From: Pantoea eucalypti
GTDB lineage: Bacteria; Pseudomonadota; Gammaproteobacteria; Enterobacterales; Enterobacteriaceae
Assembly: GCF_009646115.1 (NCBI RefSeq)
Contig: NZ_CP045720.1
Coordinates: 2,232,001-2,296,000, forward strand
DNA length: 64,000 nt
Direction: 5' to 3'
The number at the start of each line of letters is the position of its first letter. The first letter of the stretch is position 1. The notes under the pieces are model-generated. The model was not told the DNA's origin. It was given only the letters and a program-made list of their open reading frames with translations, and did not search any database. Of this stretch, positions 50,375 to 60,664 are shown piece after piece. Position numbers and translations under genes: made by a program.

Positions 50375-51493
50375 ATGATGAAAAGCCAGTACCGGGATAT
50401 GGATTTACCGCAAATACTCTTCACCCTGATGTTCATTCTGCTGCTGATCGTCGCCTGTTTATGGGTGGTGCAGCCGTTTATTCTGGGCTTTGCCTGGGCC
50501 AGCATGGTGGTGATTGCCACCTGGCCATTGATGCTGAAATTCCAGCGACTGTTATGGGGACGCCGTTCACTGGCGGTGATCGTCATGACACTGCTGCTGC
50601 TCTTACTGTTTATTATTCCCATCGCCCTGCTGGTCAGCAGCCTGATTGATAACAGTGCGCCTGTGATTGCCTGGGTGACCCAGGGCCACACGATGCCGAA
50701 ACTGACGTGGCTCAGGGAAATCCCGATGGTGGGTAAAAAGCTGTATGTCAGTTATGACACGCTGGTGGCGAGTGGCGGTGCCGGCGTGATGGCGAAAATA
50801 CAGCCTTACATCGGCCGCACCACAGGCTTTTTTGTGGCTCAGGCCGGTCATTTCGGGCGCTTTATGATCCATCTGGGCGTGATGTTACTGTTCAGCGTGC
50901 TGCTTTACTGGCGTGGCGAACAGGCTGCCCAGGGCATCCGTCACTTCGCGTTTCGTATGGCGGGACGACGCGGTGATGCTGCGGTGATGCTGGCGGCACA
51001 GTCCATTCGTGCCGTAGCGCTGGGTGTGGTGGTGACGGCGCTGGTGCAGGGTGTGCTGGGCGGCATCGGTCTGGCGATTTCCGGTATTCCTTATGCCACG
51101 CTGTTAACGGTACTGATGATCCTCTGCTGCCTGGTACAGCTCGGTCCACTGCTGGTGCTGGTTCCTGCCATCATCTATCTCTACTGGAGCGGCGATACCA
51201 CCTGGGGCACCGTGCTGCTGGTCTGGAGCTGTGTGGTCGGCACGATGGATAACGTTCTGCGCCCGATGTTAATCCGTATGGGCGCAGACCTGCCGATGAT
51301 TCTGATCCTCTCAGGCGTGATTGGTGGCCTGTTCGCGTTCGGCATGATTGGTCTGTTTATCGGCCCGGTGGTTCTGGCGGTTTCCTACCGTCTGGTTTCG
51401 GTCTGGGTACATGAAGCGCCCGCCCCGGATAAAGACCCGATGGCCTCGGCTGATGCACTGGCCGATCACGAGGGTACCCCACCAGCTGTATAA
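50375..51493 (+). CDS. ydiK: AI-2E family inner-membrane transporter YdiK
   Basis: A 372-residue membrane protein of the UPF0118/AI-2E exporter family, near-identical in layout to E. coli YdiK. Hydrophobic helices include LMFILLLIVACLWVVQPFIL, a middle soluble region and four helices in the C-terminal half; conserved GADLPMILILSGVIGG and FIGPVVLAVSYRL. GAGG lies 10 bp before the ATG at 50375, which is preferred to an upstream ATG at 50315; a second ATG follows at 50378. The C-terminus is acidic and divergent. Substrate unknown. Convergence with nothing; rprA follows. Confidence 0.93.
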   Translation: MMKSQYRDMDLPQILFTLMFILLLIVACLWVVQPFILGFAWASMVVIATWPLMLKFQRLLWGRRSLAVIVMTLLLLLLFIIPIALLVSSLIDNSAPVIAWVTQGHTMPKLTWLREIPMVGKKLYVSYDTLVASGGAGVMAKIQPYIGRTTGFFVAQAGHFGRFMIHLGVMLLFSVLLYWRGEQAAQGIRHFAFRMAGRRGDAAVMLAAQSIRAVALGVVVTALVQGVLGGIGLAISGIPYATLLTVLMILCCLVQLGPLLVLVPAIIYLYWSGDTTWGTVLLVWSCVVGTMDNVLRPMLIRMGADLPMILILSGVIGGLFAFGMIGLFIGPVVLAVSYRLVSVWVHEAPAPDKDPMASADALADHEGTPPAV

Positions 51494-51735
51494 TGCGGTG
51501 CAATGGCACTTTGCGCCAATCCCCCTGATGTACATTGATTAGTGCGGTTAATGATGATTAACCGCACCTCTCTTCATCATTCAGATAAATTCTGTTTTTC
51601 ATTAGCGATTTTTAATAAAAAAGCCATCTTTGACCTAAAAACGACCATTCAGGGCTAAAAAAGATTACTTTCTGCACTGTTTCTTAAGCCAAATGACCAG
51701 GTAAAGATGACAAAAGATTATCGGCTTTAAACTAA

Positions 51736-51749
51736 TAAGAGGATTCTTA
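51736..51749. promoter_or_regulatory. RcsB box of rprA
   Basis: TAAGAGGATTCTTA, a perfect inverted repeat (TAAGA, 4 nt, TCTTA) agreeing with RcsB box sequences such as those of rprA and osmB. It lies where the -35 would be, about 30 bp upstream of the RNA start. Confidence 0.75.
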
Positions 51750-51779
51750 AAGACGACAGCCAGCCGTATGAATAACATG

Positions 51780-51893
51780 TTTCCTATGTTCGAAATCAAC
51801 CTGATGATTTTCAGACAAACTTATTCCCCTGAGTAGAGTAAAGAATTGCTGTGTGTAGTCTTTGCCCATCCCCTGTGATGGGCTTTTTTTTGC
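51780..51893 (+). ncRNA. rprA: RprA small RNA
   Basis: Small RNA that activates rpoS translation and represses csgD in E. coli through Hfq. The conserved 3-prime part is clear: ATTCCCCTGAGT, GAATTGCTGTGTGTAGTCTT and TGCCCATC, loop, GATGGGCTTTTTTT as terminator. The 5-prime half differs in sequence from the E. coli RNA, which has a stable hairpin there. Length about 114 nt, ends at the T-run; the start is estimated from the RcsB box and a TATGAA -10 at 51767. In E. coli it is also next to ydiK. Confidence 0.9.
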
Positions 51894-51918
51894 CTGAAAT
51901 AAGCCAGCTATAAATAGA

Positions 51919-51941
51919 AAAGGCCCGCAATGCGGGCCTTT
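51919..51941 (-). terminator. ppsA terminator
   Basis: AAAGGCCCGCA and TGCGGGCCTTT form an 11-bp stem around a tight loop 20 bp after the ppsA stop; a T-rich tail follows in the ppsA direction. Confidence 0.82.
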
Positions 51942-51960
51942 ATGCTTGCTACAGCGGGGA

Positions 51961-54345
51961 TCAGGCGGTTTTATTTAACTGCGCCAGACTCACCCAGGTT
52001 TCCACTACGGTATCCGGGTTCAGCGACAGGCTGTCGATGCCCTCTTCCATCAGCCATGCGGCAAAATCCTGATGGTCGGACGGTCCCTGCCCACAAATTC
52101 CGACATATTTACCCTGTTTTTTGGCCGCTTTGATCGCCATGGAAAGCAGCGCTTTCACGGCTTCATTACGCTCGTCAAACAGTGCAGAGACAACGCCGGA
52201 GTCGCGGTCCAGCCCCAGCGTCAGCTGGGTCATGTCGTTAGATCCAATTGAGAAGCCATCAAAGTGCTGCAGGAACTGATCCGCCAGTAGCGCATTGGAC
52301 GGAATCTCGCACATCATAATGATTTTCAGTCCGTTTTCGCCGCGCTTCAGTCCCTGACGTGCCAGCTCTTCCACCACCGCCTGCGCCTGATCCACGGTAC
52401 GGACAAACGGAACCATGATCTCAACGTTCGTAAGGCCCATCTCATTGCGAACACGCTTCACCGCTTCACACTCAAGCGCGAAACAATCCCGGAAGCTGTC
52501 CGCTACGTAGCGACCGGCCCCACGGAATCCCAGCATCGGGTTTTCTTCTTCAGGCTCGTAGCGCTCACCGCCCACGAGATTGGCATATTCGTTCGTTTTG
52601 AAGTCGGAAAGTCGGACAATTACACGTTTCGGTGCAAATGCCGCGCCAAGTGTGGCAATTCCTTCAGTCAGGCGGCCAATGTAAAACTCGACCGGATTAT
52701 CAAATCCTTTCATCATTTTACGGATCTGCTGCTGCAGTTCCGGTGTCTGTTGATCGAATTCCAGTAGCGCTTTAGGGTGGACGCCAATCATACGGTTAAT
52801 GATAAATTCCAGACGCGCCAGACCGACACCTTCGTTAGGCAGACAGGCGAAATCAAAGGCACGATCGGGGTTGCCCACATTCATCATAATTTTCAGCGGC
52901 AGTTCAGGCAGCGAATCGACCTGAGAACTGGTGACATCAAAATCAAGCAGCTGATCGTAGACGTAGCCGGTGTCGCCCTCAGCACAGGAAACCGTGACCT
53001 GATGACCCTCCTTCAAACGATCGGTTGCATCGCCACAGCCAACGACAGCAGGGATACCCAGTTCACGCGCAATGATTGCCGCATGACAGGTTCGTCCGCC
53101 ACGGTTAGTGACAATCGCTGACGCCTTTTTCATGATCGGTTCCCAGTCCGGATCGGTCATATCCGTCACCAGCACATCACCTTTTTCAATGCGGTGCATT
53201 TCGCTGATATCGTGGATGACCTTCACCACGCCTGCGCCAATACGATGACCGATAGCACGGCCTTCCACCACCACGCTGCCCTGACCCTGCAGCGTATAAC
53301 GTTCCATGACCTGACCATTTGAGCGCACAGTTTCAGGACGCGCCTGAACGATGAACAACTTACCGGTGTGCCCATCTTTGGCCCACTCAATATCCATCGG
53401 ACGCTGATAATGCTGTTCAATTAAGACAGCCTGTTTAGCCAGGGCCTGCACTTCCTCATCACTTAAGCAAAAACGATCGCGTTCGGCTTCAGGCACATCT
53501 TCGATCTGAACCTGCTCGCCATGCGCCTGAGAATCGGCATAGACCATGCGAACCTTTTTCGACCCCATATTGCGGCGCACGATAGCGGGACGATCCGCTG
53601 CCAGCGTGGGCTTGTGGACGTAGAATTCGTCCGGGTTAACGGCACCCTGCACCACCATTTCACCCAGTCCCAGCGCAGCAGTAATAAAGACCACCTGATC
53701 AAAGCCAGACTCCGTATCAATGGTGAACATCACACCTGAAGAGGCCAGGTCAGAGCGCACCATGCGCTGAATACCCGCAGAGAGCGCCACGCCACGGTGA
53801 TCATATCCCTGGTGCACGCGGTAAGAGATAGCGCGGTCATTAAACAGCGAAGCAAAGACATGCTTCACCGCCACCATCACGGCGTCGATACCCTGCACAT
53901 TCAGGAAGGTTTCCTGCTGACCAGCAAAGGAGGCATCGGGCATATCTTCCGCGGTGGCCGAGGAGCGGACAGCAAACGACGCGGCATCATCATCGGCAGA
54001 AAGTTGCTGATAGGCATCCAGAATGGCGGACTCCAGTTCCGGCAGAAAAGGGGTCTCCACCACCCACTGACGAATCTGCTTACCCGCTGATGCCAGCGCA
54101 TTCACATCATCAATATCGGTCTCGTCCAGCAGCGCGTAAATTCGCTGATTGAGCCCGCTTTGCTCAAGAAACAGGTTAAAGGCATAGGATGTCGTCGCGA
54201 ATCCATTGGGTACAGAAACACCCAGCGAAGAGAGATTAGTAATCATTTCACCCAGAGAGGCATTCTTACCGCCTACCCGATCAACATCATGCATACCAAG
54301 CTGGTTATACCAGAGCACGAGTGGCTGTTCGCCATTAATGGACAT
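51961..54345 (-). CDS. ppsA: Phosphoenolpyruvate synthase
   Basis: Converts pyruvate and ATP to phosphoenolpyruvate, AMP and phosphate for gluconeogenesis. 794 residues. The phospho-accepting His is in [20 protein letters not shown] (about residue 422); the N-terminal nucleotide domain has [20 protein letters not shown]; the C-terminal TIM barrel has [15 protein letters not shown] with the catalytic Cys. A Cra-type site lies 90 bp upstream. Divergent from ppsR, which encodes its regulatory kinase/phosphorylase. Confidence 0.97.
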   Translation of the reverse strand: MSINGEQPLVLWYNQLGMHDVDRVGGKNASLGEMITNLSSLGVSVPNGFATTSYAFNLFLEQSGLNQRIYALLDETDIDDVNALASAGKQIRQWVVETPFLPELESAILDAYQQLSADDDAASFAVRSSATAEDMPDASFAGQQETFLNVQGIDAVMVAVKHVFASLFNDRAISYRVHQGYDHRGVALSAGIQRMVRSDLASSGVMFTIDTESGFDQVVFITAALGLGEMVVQGAVNPDEFYVHKPTLAADRPAIVRRNMGSKKVRMVYADSQAHGEQVQIEDVPEAERDRFCLSDEEVQALAKQAVLIEQHYQRPMDIEWAKDGHTGKLFIVQARPETVRSNGQVMERYTLQGQGSVVVEGRAIGHRIGAGVVKVIHDISEMHRIEKGDVLVTDMTDPDWEPIMKKASAIVTNRGGRTCHAAIIARELGIPAVVGCGDATDRLKEGHQVTVSCAEGDTGYVYDQLLDFDVTSSQVDSLPELPLKIMMNVGNPDRAFDFACLPNEGVGLARLEFIINRMIGVHPKALLEFDQQTPELQQQIRKMMKGFDNPVEFYIGRLTEGIATLGAAFAPKRVIVRLSDFKTNEYANLVGGERYEPEEENPMLGFRGAGRYVADSFRDCFALECEAVKRVRNEMGLTNVEIMVPFVRTVDQAQAVVEELARQGLKRGENGLKIIMMCEIPSNALLADQFLQHFDGFSIGSNDMTQLTLGLDRDSGVVSALFDERNEAVKALLSMAIKAAKKQGKYVGICGQGPSDHQDFAAWLMEEGIDSLSLNPDTVVETWVSLAQLNKTA

Positions 54346-54781
54346 TGCGCTTATCCTTTATCAATTAACAATGAATGGACACAGGGAGTTATCTCTTTTC
54401 AGCCTGGCATATCACCCCCTCAATAACGATGTGTTGAATCGTTAAAGCAGAATTTCAGCAACAGTTTCAGAATTGTGAGCGAAATTTTTTGCTGTTGCGC
54501 AATGACGCTATTTTTCGCTAAATGATTGATGCAGCAGGAAATGACAGATTTTCAGCCATTTAATCCCTCTGTTTTGTTGCGCAACAGTTGCGTGACTATT
54601 TGCAGCGTAATAAGGGTTTAAAGCATCCCGGTGAAGCGAAACCGCGGTTAGTTTTTAATTATCCTGATGAAACAGCAGACAAAAAATCCGGACAGGCATT
54701 ACAGAAACTAAAATCAGAGATGAATTATTTAAGCGCATGGCTCATGCTAACGGCTCACTCTTGTCTGAGGCTGATTACGTT
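54346..54781. other. ppsA-ppsR divergent region
   Basis: About 436 bp. It contains the Cra operator at 54435-54446, a perfect palindrome TGTTGCGCAACA at 54575-54586 and a second near-copy TGTTGCGCAAT at 54493-54503, and AT-rich runs. A TTG-initiated frame at 54588-54785 lies here but has no ribosome site or similarity. Confidence 0.6.
54435..54446. promoter_or_regulatory. Cra (FruR) operator upstream of ppsA
   Basis: TGAATCGTTAAA, a full match to the Cra consensus TGAAWCSNTHHW. In E. coli Cra activates ppsA from an upstream site. Confidence 0.78.
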
Positions 54782-55609
54782 ATGACAACTGACAGAAGCG
54801 TTTTTTATATCTCCGATGGTACGGCCATTACGGCTGAAGTACTGGGTCATGCGGTGCTGTCACAATTTCCGGTTAATATCACCAGTCTGACGCTGCCCTT
54901 CGTAGAAAATGTCCAGCGTGCGCTGGCGGTTAAAGCCCAGATTAACGCCCTTTATCAGCAGAGCGGTGTGCGGCCACTGGTGTTTTTCTCGATCGTCACC
55001 CCGGAAGTGCGCGACATCATCGTGCAGAGCGACGGCTTTTGTCAGGATATCGTGCAGGCGCTGGTGGCACCGCTGCAGCAGGAGCTGGGTTTGTCCCCCG
55101 CACCGGTTGCTCACCGTACTCACGGACTGGATGCCAGTAATCTGGGTAAATATGATGCGCGTATTGCGGCGATCGATTACGCACTGGCGCATGATGACGG
55201 TATCTCGCTGCGCGGACTCGAGGATGCGCAGGTTATTCTGTTGGGTGTCTCGCGCTGTGGTAAAACTCCCACCAGCCTCTATCTGGCGATGCAATTTGGT
55301 GTGCGCGCCGCCAACTACCCGTTCATCGCAGATGACATGGATAACCTCAAACTGCCGCCCGCGCTGCGCGCGCATCAGAATAAACTGTTCGGGCTGACTA
55401 TCGATCCGGAACGCCTGGCGGCGATACGTCAGGAGCGGGCGGAAAATACCCGTTACGCCTCAATGCGTCAGTGCCGACTGGAAGTGGGCGAAGTAGAAGC
55501 GCTGTTTCGCACCCATCAGATCCGCTATCTCAACAGCACCAACTACTCGGTGGAAGAGATTGCCACCAAAATTCTCGACATCATGGGTCTGACGCGCCGC
55601 ATGTACTGA
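54782..55609 (+). CDS. ppsR: PEP synthase regulatory protein PpsR
   Basis: Bifunctional ADP-dependent kinase and phosphate-dependent phosphorylase that inactivates and reactivates PpsA. 275 residues (E. coli 277). [20 protein letters not shown] begins the protein; the P-loop [19 protein letters not shown] lies near residue 155 and [15 protein letters not shown] follows. ATG at 54782, with the conserved [13 protein letters not shown] start; the frame continues upstream to 54737 but lacks a ribosome site there. Divergent from ppsA. Confidence 0.95.
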   Translation: MTTDRSVFYISDGTAITAEVLGHAVLSQFPVNITSLTLPFVENVQRALAVKAQINALYQQSGVRPLVFFSIVTPEVRDIIVQSDGFCQDIVQALVAPLQQELGLSPAPVAHRTHGLDASNLGKYDARIAAIDYALAHDDGISLRGLEDAQVILLGVSRCGKTPTSLYLAMQFGVRAANYPFIADDMDNLKLPPALRAHQNKLFGLTIDPERLAAIRQERAENTRYASMRQCRLEVGEVEALFRTHQIRYLNSTNYSVEEIATKILDIMGLTRRMY

Positions 55610-55761
55610 GAGTGTTATCGATGCTGAGTTGTAAAGCGATGCTGCCGTCGCTTTTGATTTCATTATCAAATCCCGGGTTGAATTCGCAGGCTAATGGTTT
55701 ATTGTGACCACCATCACTTCCCGGTATTTCACCGCTGCGAAGAACCGTTTTCGAGAAACTC

Positions 55762-56808
55762 ATGAACAAAACCGACGAACTGCGTACCGCACGCATTGGT
55801 AGTCTGATTACCCCCGCCAGCCTGGCGGCTGACCATCCCGTTTCCCCGGCCATTGCCGACAATGTCACGGCTGCCCGTAAACGTATAGCCCGTATTCTGA
55901 CCGGTGAAGATCCCCGCCTGCTGGTGGTGATTGGCCCCTGCTCACTGCACGACCCGAAAGCGGCTCTGGAGTATGCAGAGCGTCTGAACGCATTGCGCAG
56001 CCGCTATGACGATCGGCTGGAAATTGTGATGCGCGCCTACTTCGAGAAGCCGCGCACCGTGGTGGGCTGGAAAGGCTTAATCTCTGATCCGAACCTGGAT
56101 GGCAGCTACGATGTAAACCGGGGCATTGGTATCGCCCGCAAACTGCTGATTGATATCAACGCGCTGGGATTGCCTACCGCCACAGAGTTCCTGGATATGG
56201 TGATCGGCCAGTTTATTGCCGACCTGATCAGCTGGGGAGCGATTGGCGCTCGCACCACCGAAAGCCAGATCCACCGAGAAATGGCGTCGGCCCTCTCCTG
56301 CCCGGTCGGCTTTAAAAACGGCACCGACGGTAACGTTCAGATTGCCGTGGATGCGATTCGCGCCGCACGCGCCAGCCATATGTTCCTGTCGCCGGACAAG
56401 CTGGGGCAGATGACGATCTATCAGACCAGCGGCAACCCGCATGGACATGTGATCCTGCGTGGTGGCAAGCAGCCTAACTATCATGCCAGTGATGTCGCTG
56501 CCGCGGCGGAGAGTCTGTCTGCCTTTAATCTGCCAGAGCAGCTGGTAATCGACTTCAGTCACGGCAACTGCCTGAAGCAGCATCGTCGTCAGATGGATGT
56601 GGCGGCAGAGGTAGCGGAGCAGATTAAAGCAGGATCGCGGGCTGTTGCCGGTGTGATGATTGAGAGCTTCCTGGAAGAGGGTAATCAGAAAGTGGTGAGC
56701 GGCGAACCGCTGGTTTACGGCAAGTCGATTACCGATCCCTGCCTCGGCTGGCAGGAGAGCGAAAAAGTGCTCGCCCTGCTGGCCGAGGCGGTTTCTCATC
56801 GCCTCTGA
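55762..56808 (+). CDS. aroH: Tryptophan-sensitive DAHP synthase
   Basis: First step of the shikimate pathway, condensing phosphoenolpyruvate with erythrose-4-phosphate. 348 residues, the E. coli AroH length, starting MNKTDELRTARIGSLITPAS. Conserved active-site strings include VVIGPCSLHDPKAALEYA, VMRAYFEKPRTVVGWKGLI, ESQIHREMASALSCPVGFKN and VIDFSHGNCLKQHRRQ. The Trp isozyme is inferred from position and N-terminus. I see no TrpR operator in the 152 bp upstream. E. coli hemP (ydiE) normally follows; here selO converges instead. Confidence 0.93.
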   Translation: MNKTDELRTARIGSLITPASLAADHPVSPAIADNVTAARKRIARILTGEDPRLLVVIGPCSLHDPKAALEYAERLNALRSRYDDRLEIVMRAYFEKPRTVVGWKGLISDPNLDGSYDVNRGIGIARKLLIDINALGLPTATEFLDMVIGQFIADLISWGAIGARTTESQIHREMASALSCPVGFKNGTDGNVQIAVDAIRAARASHMFLSPDKLGQMTIYQTSGNPHGHVILRGGKQPNYHASDVAAAAESLSAFNLPEQLVIDFSHGNCLKQHRRQMDVAAEVAEQIKAGSRAVAGVMIESFLEEGNQKVVSGEPLVYGKSITDPCLGWQESEKVLALLAEAVSHRL

Positions 56809-56815
56809 TTTTCAG

Positions 56816-58267
56816 TTAGCTGGAGCAGCTCACCTCTAACGTTTTGCCCCAGTCTGGCGGCCGCTGACGATATTCAGCGGCCGTCTCATCGCTAAAGGGC
56901 TGCTGTAACGCCTGATGCAGGCGTGCCAGCGCACCCTGCTCGCCCCGCTCCGCCTCTTCAATCGCCTGCTGTGCCAGATAGTTGCGCAGAATCACCGCCG
57001 GATTAGCGGCCTTCATCACTGCCTGACGTTCCGTATCACTGACCTGCTCGTCCATCAGACGGCTGCGATAGCGCTGATACCAGCCATCAAACGCCTCACG
57101 ATCGATAAACTCATCGCGCAACGGTGAGCGGCTTTCAGCCTGTTGAGTCTCACTTAGCAGCCGGAACGTCAGCGTGTAATCGCTGTGCTCCTGGGTCATC
57201 AGGGCCAGCAGATCGGTCAGAATCTCATTATCGTTGCTCTGCTGTGTCAACAGACCGAGCTTCGCACGCATCCGCTCGCCCCAGACCCGCATAAGTTCAG
57301 GTTCATAGGCGCTCAGTGCCGTCCGCAACTGCTCCGTGGTCAGCAGACCCGAAAGCGCGTGCGCCAGCCGGTTAAGATTCCACAGGCCAATCATCGGCTG
57401 ATTTTCAAAGCTGTAGCGACCCTGATAGTCGCTGTGATTGCAGATGAAGTCAGGCTGATAATCATCCAGAAAACCAAAGGGGCCATAGTCGATGGTCAGG
57501 CCAAAAATCGACATGTTGTCGGTGTTCATCACCCCATGCGCAAAGCCCACGCTCTGCCACAGGGCAATCAGCCGCGCGGTACGTAACACAATGTCGGTAA
57601 ACCATTGCTGATAGCGGTCCGCTTCCGCTTCCAGATGCGGCCAGTGATGACGAATCGCGTAGTCGGCCAGCTGCTGAACTTTCTCCTGCTGCTGACTATA
57701 AAAGAAATGCTCGAAATGCCCGAACCGCAGATGGCTCGGTGAGATACGCATCAGCATTGCGCCACGCTCGGTGGTTTCGCGGTAGACCGGCTCATCGCCT
57801 ATCGACAGGGTCAATGCTCGCGTGGTGGGAATGCCAAGATGGTGCAGCGCCTCTGAGGCGAGGAACTCTCGCACGCTGGAACGGATGACAGCGCGACCAT
57901 CCCCCATCCTTGAGTAAGGCGTCAGGCCTGCGCCCTTGAGATGCCAGTCAAGTTTACTGCCATCATCAAGGCGCTGTTCACCCAGCAGAATGCCGCGCCC
58001 GTCACCAAGCTGGCCCGCCCAGACACCAAACTGATGGCCACTGTAGACCTGCGCCAGCGGCTGCATGCCGGGCAGCAGGGCTGCGCCGTGCCAGACGTCA
58101 TGACCGTTACCGGCAAAAAGTTTGCTATCCAGACCCATTGAGGTTGCAAGTGGTGCGTTGTGATACAGCAGGCGTCCGCCTGTCAGCGGTGTGGGGTTTA
58201 GCGCGGTGTAACACCCTGTCAGTTCCCGAAACCAGGTGTTGTCAAAAATGGCCTTACCAGAAGACAT
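56816..58267 (-). CDS. selO: Protein adenylyltransferase SelO
   Basis: Pseudokinase-fold enzyme that AMPylates proteins (E. coli YdiU). 483 residues from the ATG at 58267, which has GGGAG 6 bp upstream; an upstream ATG at 58279 is not used. Conserved parts include [76 protein letters not shown] (catalytic Asp) and [11 protein letters not shown]. It converges with aroH with 7 bp between stop codons. Confidence 0.94.
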   Translation of the reverse strand: MSSGKAIFDNTWFRELTGCYTALNPTPLTGGRLLYHNAPLATSMGLDSKLFAGNGHDVWHGAALLPGMQPLAQVYSGHQFGVWAGQLGDGRGILLGEQRLDDGSKLDWHLKGAGLTPYSRMGDGRAVIRSSVREFLASEALHHLGIPTTRALTLSIGDEPVYRETTERGAMLMRISPSHLRFGHFEHFFYSQQQEKVQQLADYAIRHHWPHLEAEADRYQQWFTDIVLRTARLIALWQSVGFAHGVMNTDNMSIFGLTIDYGPFGFLDDYQPDFICNHSDYQGRYSFENQPMIGLWNLNRLAHALSGLLTTEQLRTALSAYEPELMRVWGERMRAKLGLLTQQSNDNEILTDLLALMTQEHSDYTLTFRLLSETQQAESRSPLRDEFIDREAFDGWYQRYRSRLMDEQVSDTERQAVMKAANPAVILRNYLAQQAIEEAERGEQGALARLHQALQQPFSDETAAEYRQRPPDWGKTLEVSCSS

Positions 58268-58346
58268 TATTTCTCCCATGCGCTGCTCAGCGGTACGTAG
58301 ATGAGTCCTCTAGTGTAACGCTGATAGCGGGGATTAAAAGAGGGTA

Positions 58347-59093
58347 TCAACCAGGATGCTGAGAAGATGGCATACGATCATCGGCGCAGAGCAGTGAACG
58401 CAGTGCATCCGATTTTACTACCGGGAAGAGCGCACCCTGGAAGTCGACACCGTTCAGCTGGCTGACTTTATCGAACAACACTTCATCGTCAATGCCACAA
58501 ATAATGAGTCGGTCACAATGGGCGCGAAAATTATCGATAATGCTCTGAATAAACGGCACGAATGACGCGCGTTTTGCCAGCGAATGAATAAACTCTTTAT
58601 CCAGACAGATACAACTGAATAAATTATCGTAGACTGCATTAGAGGGTGTCTTACCCGCGCCGAAATGTGAAAGTGCTAAATTAAATTCAGCGTGCAGGTC
58701 AGCCAGTAAGGGATTATTTTTGCCCAGTTTCAGTTGCGGAAACGTTTCAGTGATATTCAACAGAATGAACGGCAGCTGCTTTATTTTCCGCATAACTAAT
58801 TCACTGGCCTGCAGTGTCCGGGCCATCCCTTCATCAATACGGATAAATGCTGACACAGAATGCGCTTCAAATAACGCGCGATTCTGCTCCAGCAATCCAA
58901 TCTGACTTTGCAGAAGGCGCAGCTGCTGCGACTCATCAAGCTGCGGCAGCAACAGATCCTGCGGCAGAGTGATGGGAGCACTTTCATGCACCAACTGCGT
59001 TACCAGCTCGACAGCGGTCAACCGTCCGTGAACATCACAGACAGGATAGAACCAGATTTCCGACTGATAGTCGGCCGAGAGATGAATTTTCAT
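58347..59093 (-). CDS. rflP: Degenerate EAL anti-FlhDC factor RflP (YdiV)
   Basis: A 248-residue EAL-fold protein that in E. coli and Salmonella binds FlhD and blocks flagellar gene expression. It lacks the catalytic motifs: AVELVTQL replaces EAL, LSHFGAG replaces DDFGTG, and ICGIDDEVLF lies at the loop-6 position, so no cyclic di-GMP cleavage is expected. MKIHLSADYQSEIWFYPVCD matches the YdiV N-terminus by layout. Between selO and nlpC, as in E. coli (also named ydiV). Confidence 0.88.
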   Translation of the reverse strand: MKIHLSADYQSEIWFYPVCDVHGRLTAVELVTQLVHESAPITLPQDLLLPQLDESQQLRLLQSQIGLLEQNRALFEAHSVSAFIRIDEGMARTLQASELVMRKIKQLPFILLNITETFPQLKLGKNNPLLADLHAEFNLALSHFGAGKTPSNAVYDNLFSCICLDKEFIHSLAKRASFVPFIQSIIDNFRAHCDRLIICGIDDEVLFDKVSQLNGVDFQGALFPVVKSDALRSLLCADDRMPSSQHPG

Positions 59094-59387
59094 TTTGATG
59101 CCAGAATAAGCGGCGATGGAGATATCGTATAGTAATGGTTGGGTACAGGCAATAGTGCCAAATCATTGAAGAGACGGACTTCTTTGCCCTTCCACCGCCG
59201 TTTGACAACAGGCAGTCACGCTTAAGCCAAATAATAGCGATAAAATACCGCTTATTAGTGGAATTAAAAAAGCATTTATTCTGGTTATTAAAACCCACAG
59301 TCAATAACTGTCATTTAAAATAAAGCTTTTACTCTCTGTTTCGGCTCTATTTAAAATTGGACTTAAGTCAGATTTGGCGAACGGCGT

Positions 59388-59852
59388 TTAAATACGGCGC
59401 GCCTGCCAGAACACTTTCCGCCAGTAGACATTGTCGAGCGAAGAGCGGACTACGCCCTGGCTGGTTGACGCGTGGATGAAGGCATTATCGGTGTCATAAA
59501 TACCCACATGCAGGCCATTTTCGCCACGTCCGGTTTTGAAAAAGACCAGATCGCCTGGCAACAGTTCATCTTTACTGATTCGGGTGCCAATATCGCTTTG
59601 GGCTGAGGTGGTGCGCGGCAGCTGTAGCGAAAATTTGTCGCGGAAGGTCAGATAGACAAAGCCAGAGCAGTCAACGCCGTTACGACTCATGCCGCCATAG
59701 CGATAAGGCGTGCCACGCCAGTGACCGAGCTGATCGTTCAGTTCCGCTATCACAGTGATCGAATCGGAAAGACGGCCATTAATCGGCGGAGCGTGATGAC
59801 TGCATCCCGTCAGCAGCAGAACTAAAATCAGCAAACCCAGGCGCATCGCCAA
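59388..59852 (-). CDS. nlpC: NlpC/P60 lipoprotein NlpC
   Basis: A 154-residue lipoprotein with signal MAMRLGLLILVLLLTGC (modified Cys17) and Ser at +2. It carries an NlpC/P60 domain: YRYGGMSRNGVDCSGFVYLT (catalytic Cys), GDLVFFKTGRGENGLHVGIY with the His, and IHASTSQGVVRS. Presumed murein hydrolase at the outer membrane. Last gene before the btu cluster in E. coli; here 62 bp from btuD. Confidence 0.95.
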   Translation of the reverse strand: MAMRLGLLILVLLLTGCSHHAPPINGRLSDSITVIAELNDQLGHWRGTPYRYGGMSRNGVDCSGFVYLTFRDKFSLQLPRTTSAQSDIGTRISKDELLPGDLVFFKTGRGENGLHVGIYDTDNAFIHASTSQGVVRSSLDNVYWRKVFWQARRI

Positions 59853-59914
59853 ATGTCCTTATCAGAAGTTACAACCGGCTTAATGTAGCGGTAAAGCCCG
59901 CCATGTAGCAAGTG

Positions 59915-60664
59915 TCAGGGCAGGACGGTCAGTAGCGTGCGTCCTTCGAGTTGAATCTGCCGGAAAGTTATCTGGTAAAGCGGAGTCAGGCGCTGCGGCG
60001 TCAGGACCTTTGCCGGTTCGCCCTGCGCAACCACCTGTCCCCTGTTCATCAGCCAGACCCGATCGGCGTGTTGCAGGCTGTGATTGAGGTCGTGACTACT
60101 GGCGATAACGCTGATACCTGCCGCGCACAGCGCCGCAATCAGATCGTCTGCCGCTTTCTGCTGGCCGATATCCAGCGCCGTCATTGGCTCATCAAGAATT
60201 AACAATCGCCCGTGGGGATTGATGAGAGGATCAATCTGCGCACAGACTGCCGCCAGCCTGACGCGCTGCCATTCACCGCCGGAGAGTCTGGTCAGGGAAC
60301 GGGTTAATTTATCCTGCAGCTGCAGCTGTTGCAGCAGCGTACTGAGCCGGACATCGGACTGCGACCCCGCCTGCTTCAGATGCAGACGTAAATAGTGCCA
60401 GACCGGCATCTGGCTCAGCGGCGCCTGCTGCTGGGGCAGCCAGCCCCGAACCCTGGAGAGCGCCGCGCCGCGCCAGTCAATCAGCGGCTTTTCATCCAGC
60501 AGCACCCTCCCTGAGGCGGGTTGCAGACCCGCAATCACACTCAGTAAGGTGCTTTTACCTGCGCCATTCGGGCCTGCCACGTGCAGCAGCTGACCGGCGG
60601 CAAGTTCACCGTTCATTGGCAGCAGCCGCCCGGGAACAGCAGCCTGATGCAGGCGTAACAGCAT
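59915..60664 (-). CDS. btuD: Vitamin B12 ABC transporter ATPase BtuD
   Basis: A 249-residue ATP-binding subunit of the BtuCD-BtuF cobalamin importer. Walker A GPNGAGKST near residue 33, LTRLSGGEWQRVRLAA signature and Walker B RLLILDEPMTALD are seen; SHDLNHSLQHADRVW is the switch His. It starts immediately after the btuE stop with no gap, so the two genes are translationally linked. Inner face of the inner membrane. Confidence 0.95.
   Translation of the reverse strand: MLLRLHQAAVPGRLLPMNGELAAGQLLHVAGPNGAGKSTLLSVIAGLQPASGRVLLDEKPLIDWRGAALSRVRGWLPQQQAPLSQMPVWHYLRLHLKQAGSQSDVRLSTLLQQLQLQDKLTRSLTRLSGGEWQRVRLAAVCAQIDPLINPHGRLLILDEPMTALDIGQQKAADDLIAALCAAGISVIASSHDLNHSLQHADRVWLMNRGQVVAQGEPAKVLTPQRLTPLYQITFRQIQLEGRTLLTVLP

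Larger units (their letters stand above)
51494..51960. other. ydiK-ppsA intergenic region with rprA
   Basis: Contains a stretch of A/T-rich DNA, an RcsB-type site, the rprA small RNA, and the ppsA terminator. E. coli carries ydiL and several more genes in this interval; none is seen here. Confidence 0.7.

Noticed and set aside
54588..54785. TTG-initiated 65-codon frame before ppsR
   Set aside because: No ribosome site, rare start codon, and it overlaps the ppsR start.
55610..55761. TrpR operator in front of aroH
   Set aside because: No CTAGTTAACTAG-like sequence found in the region.
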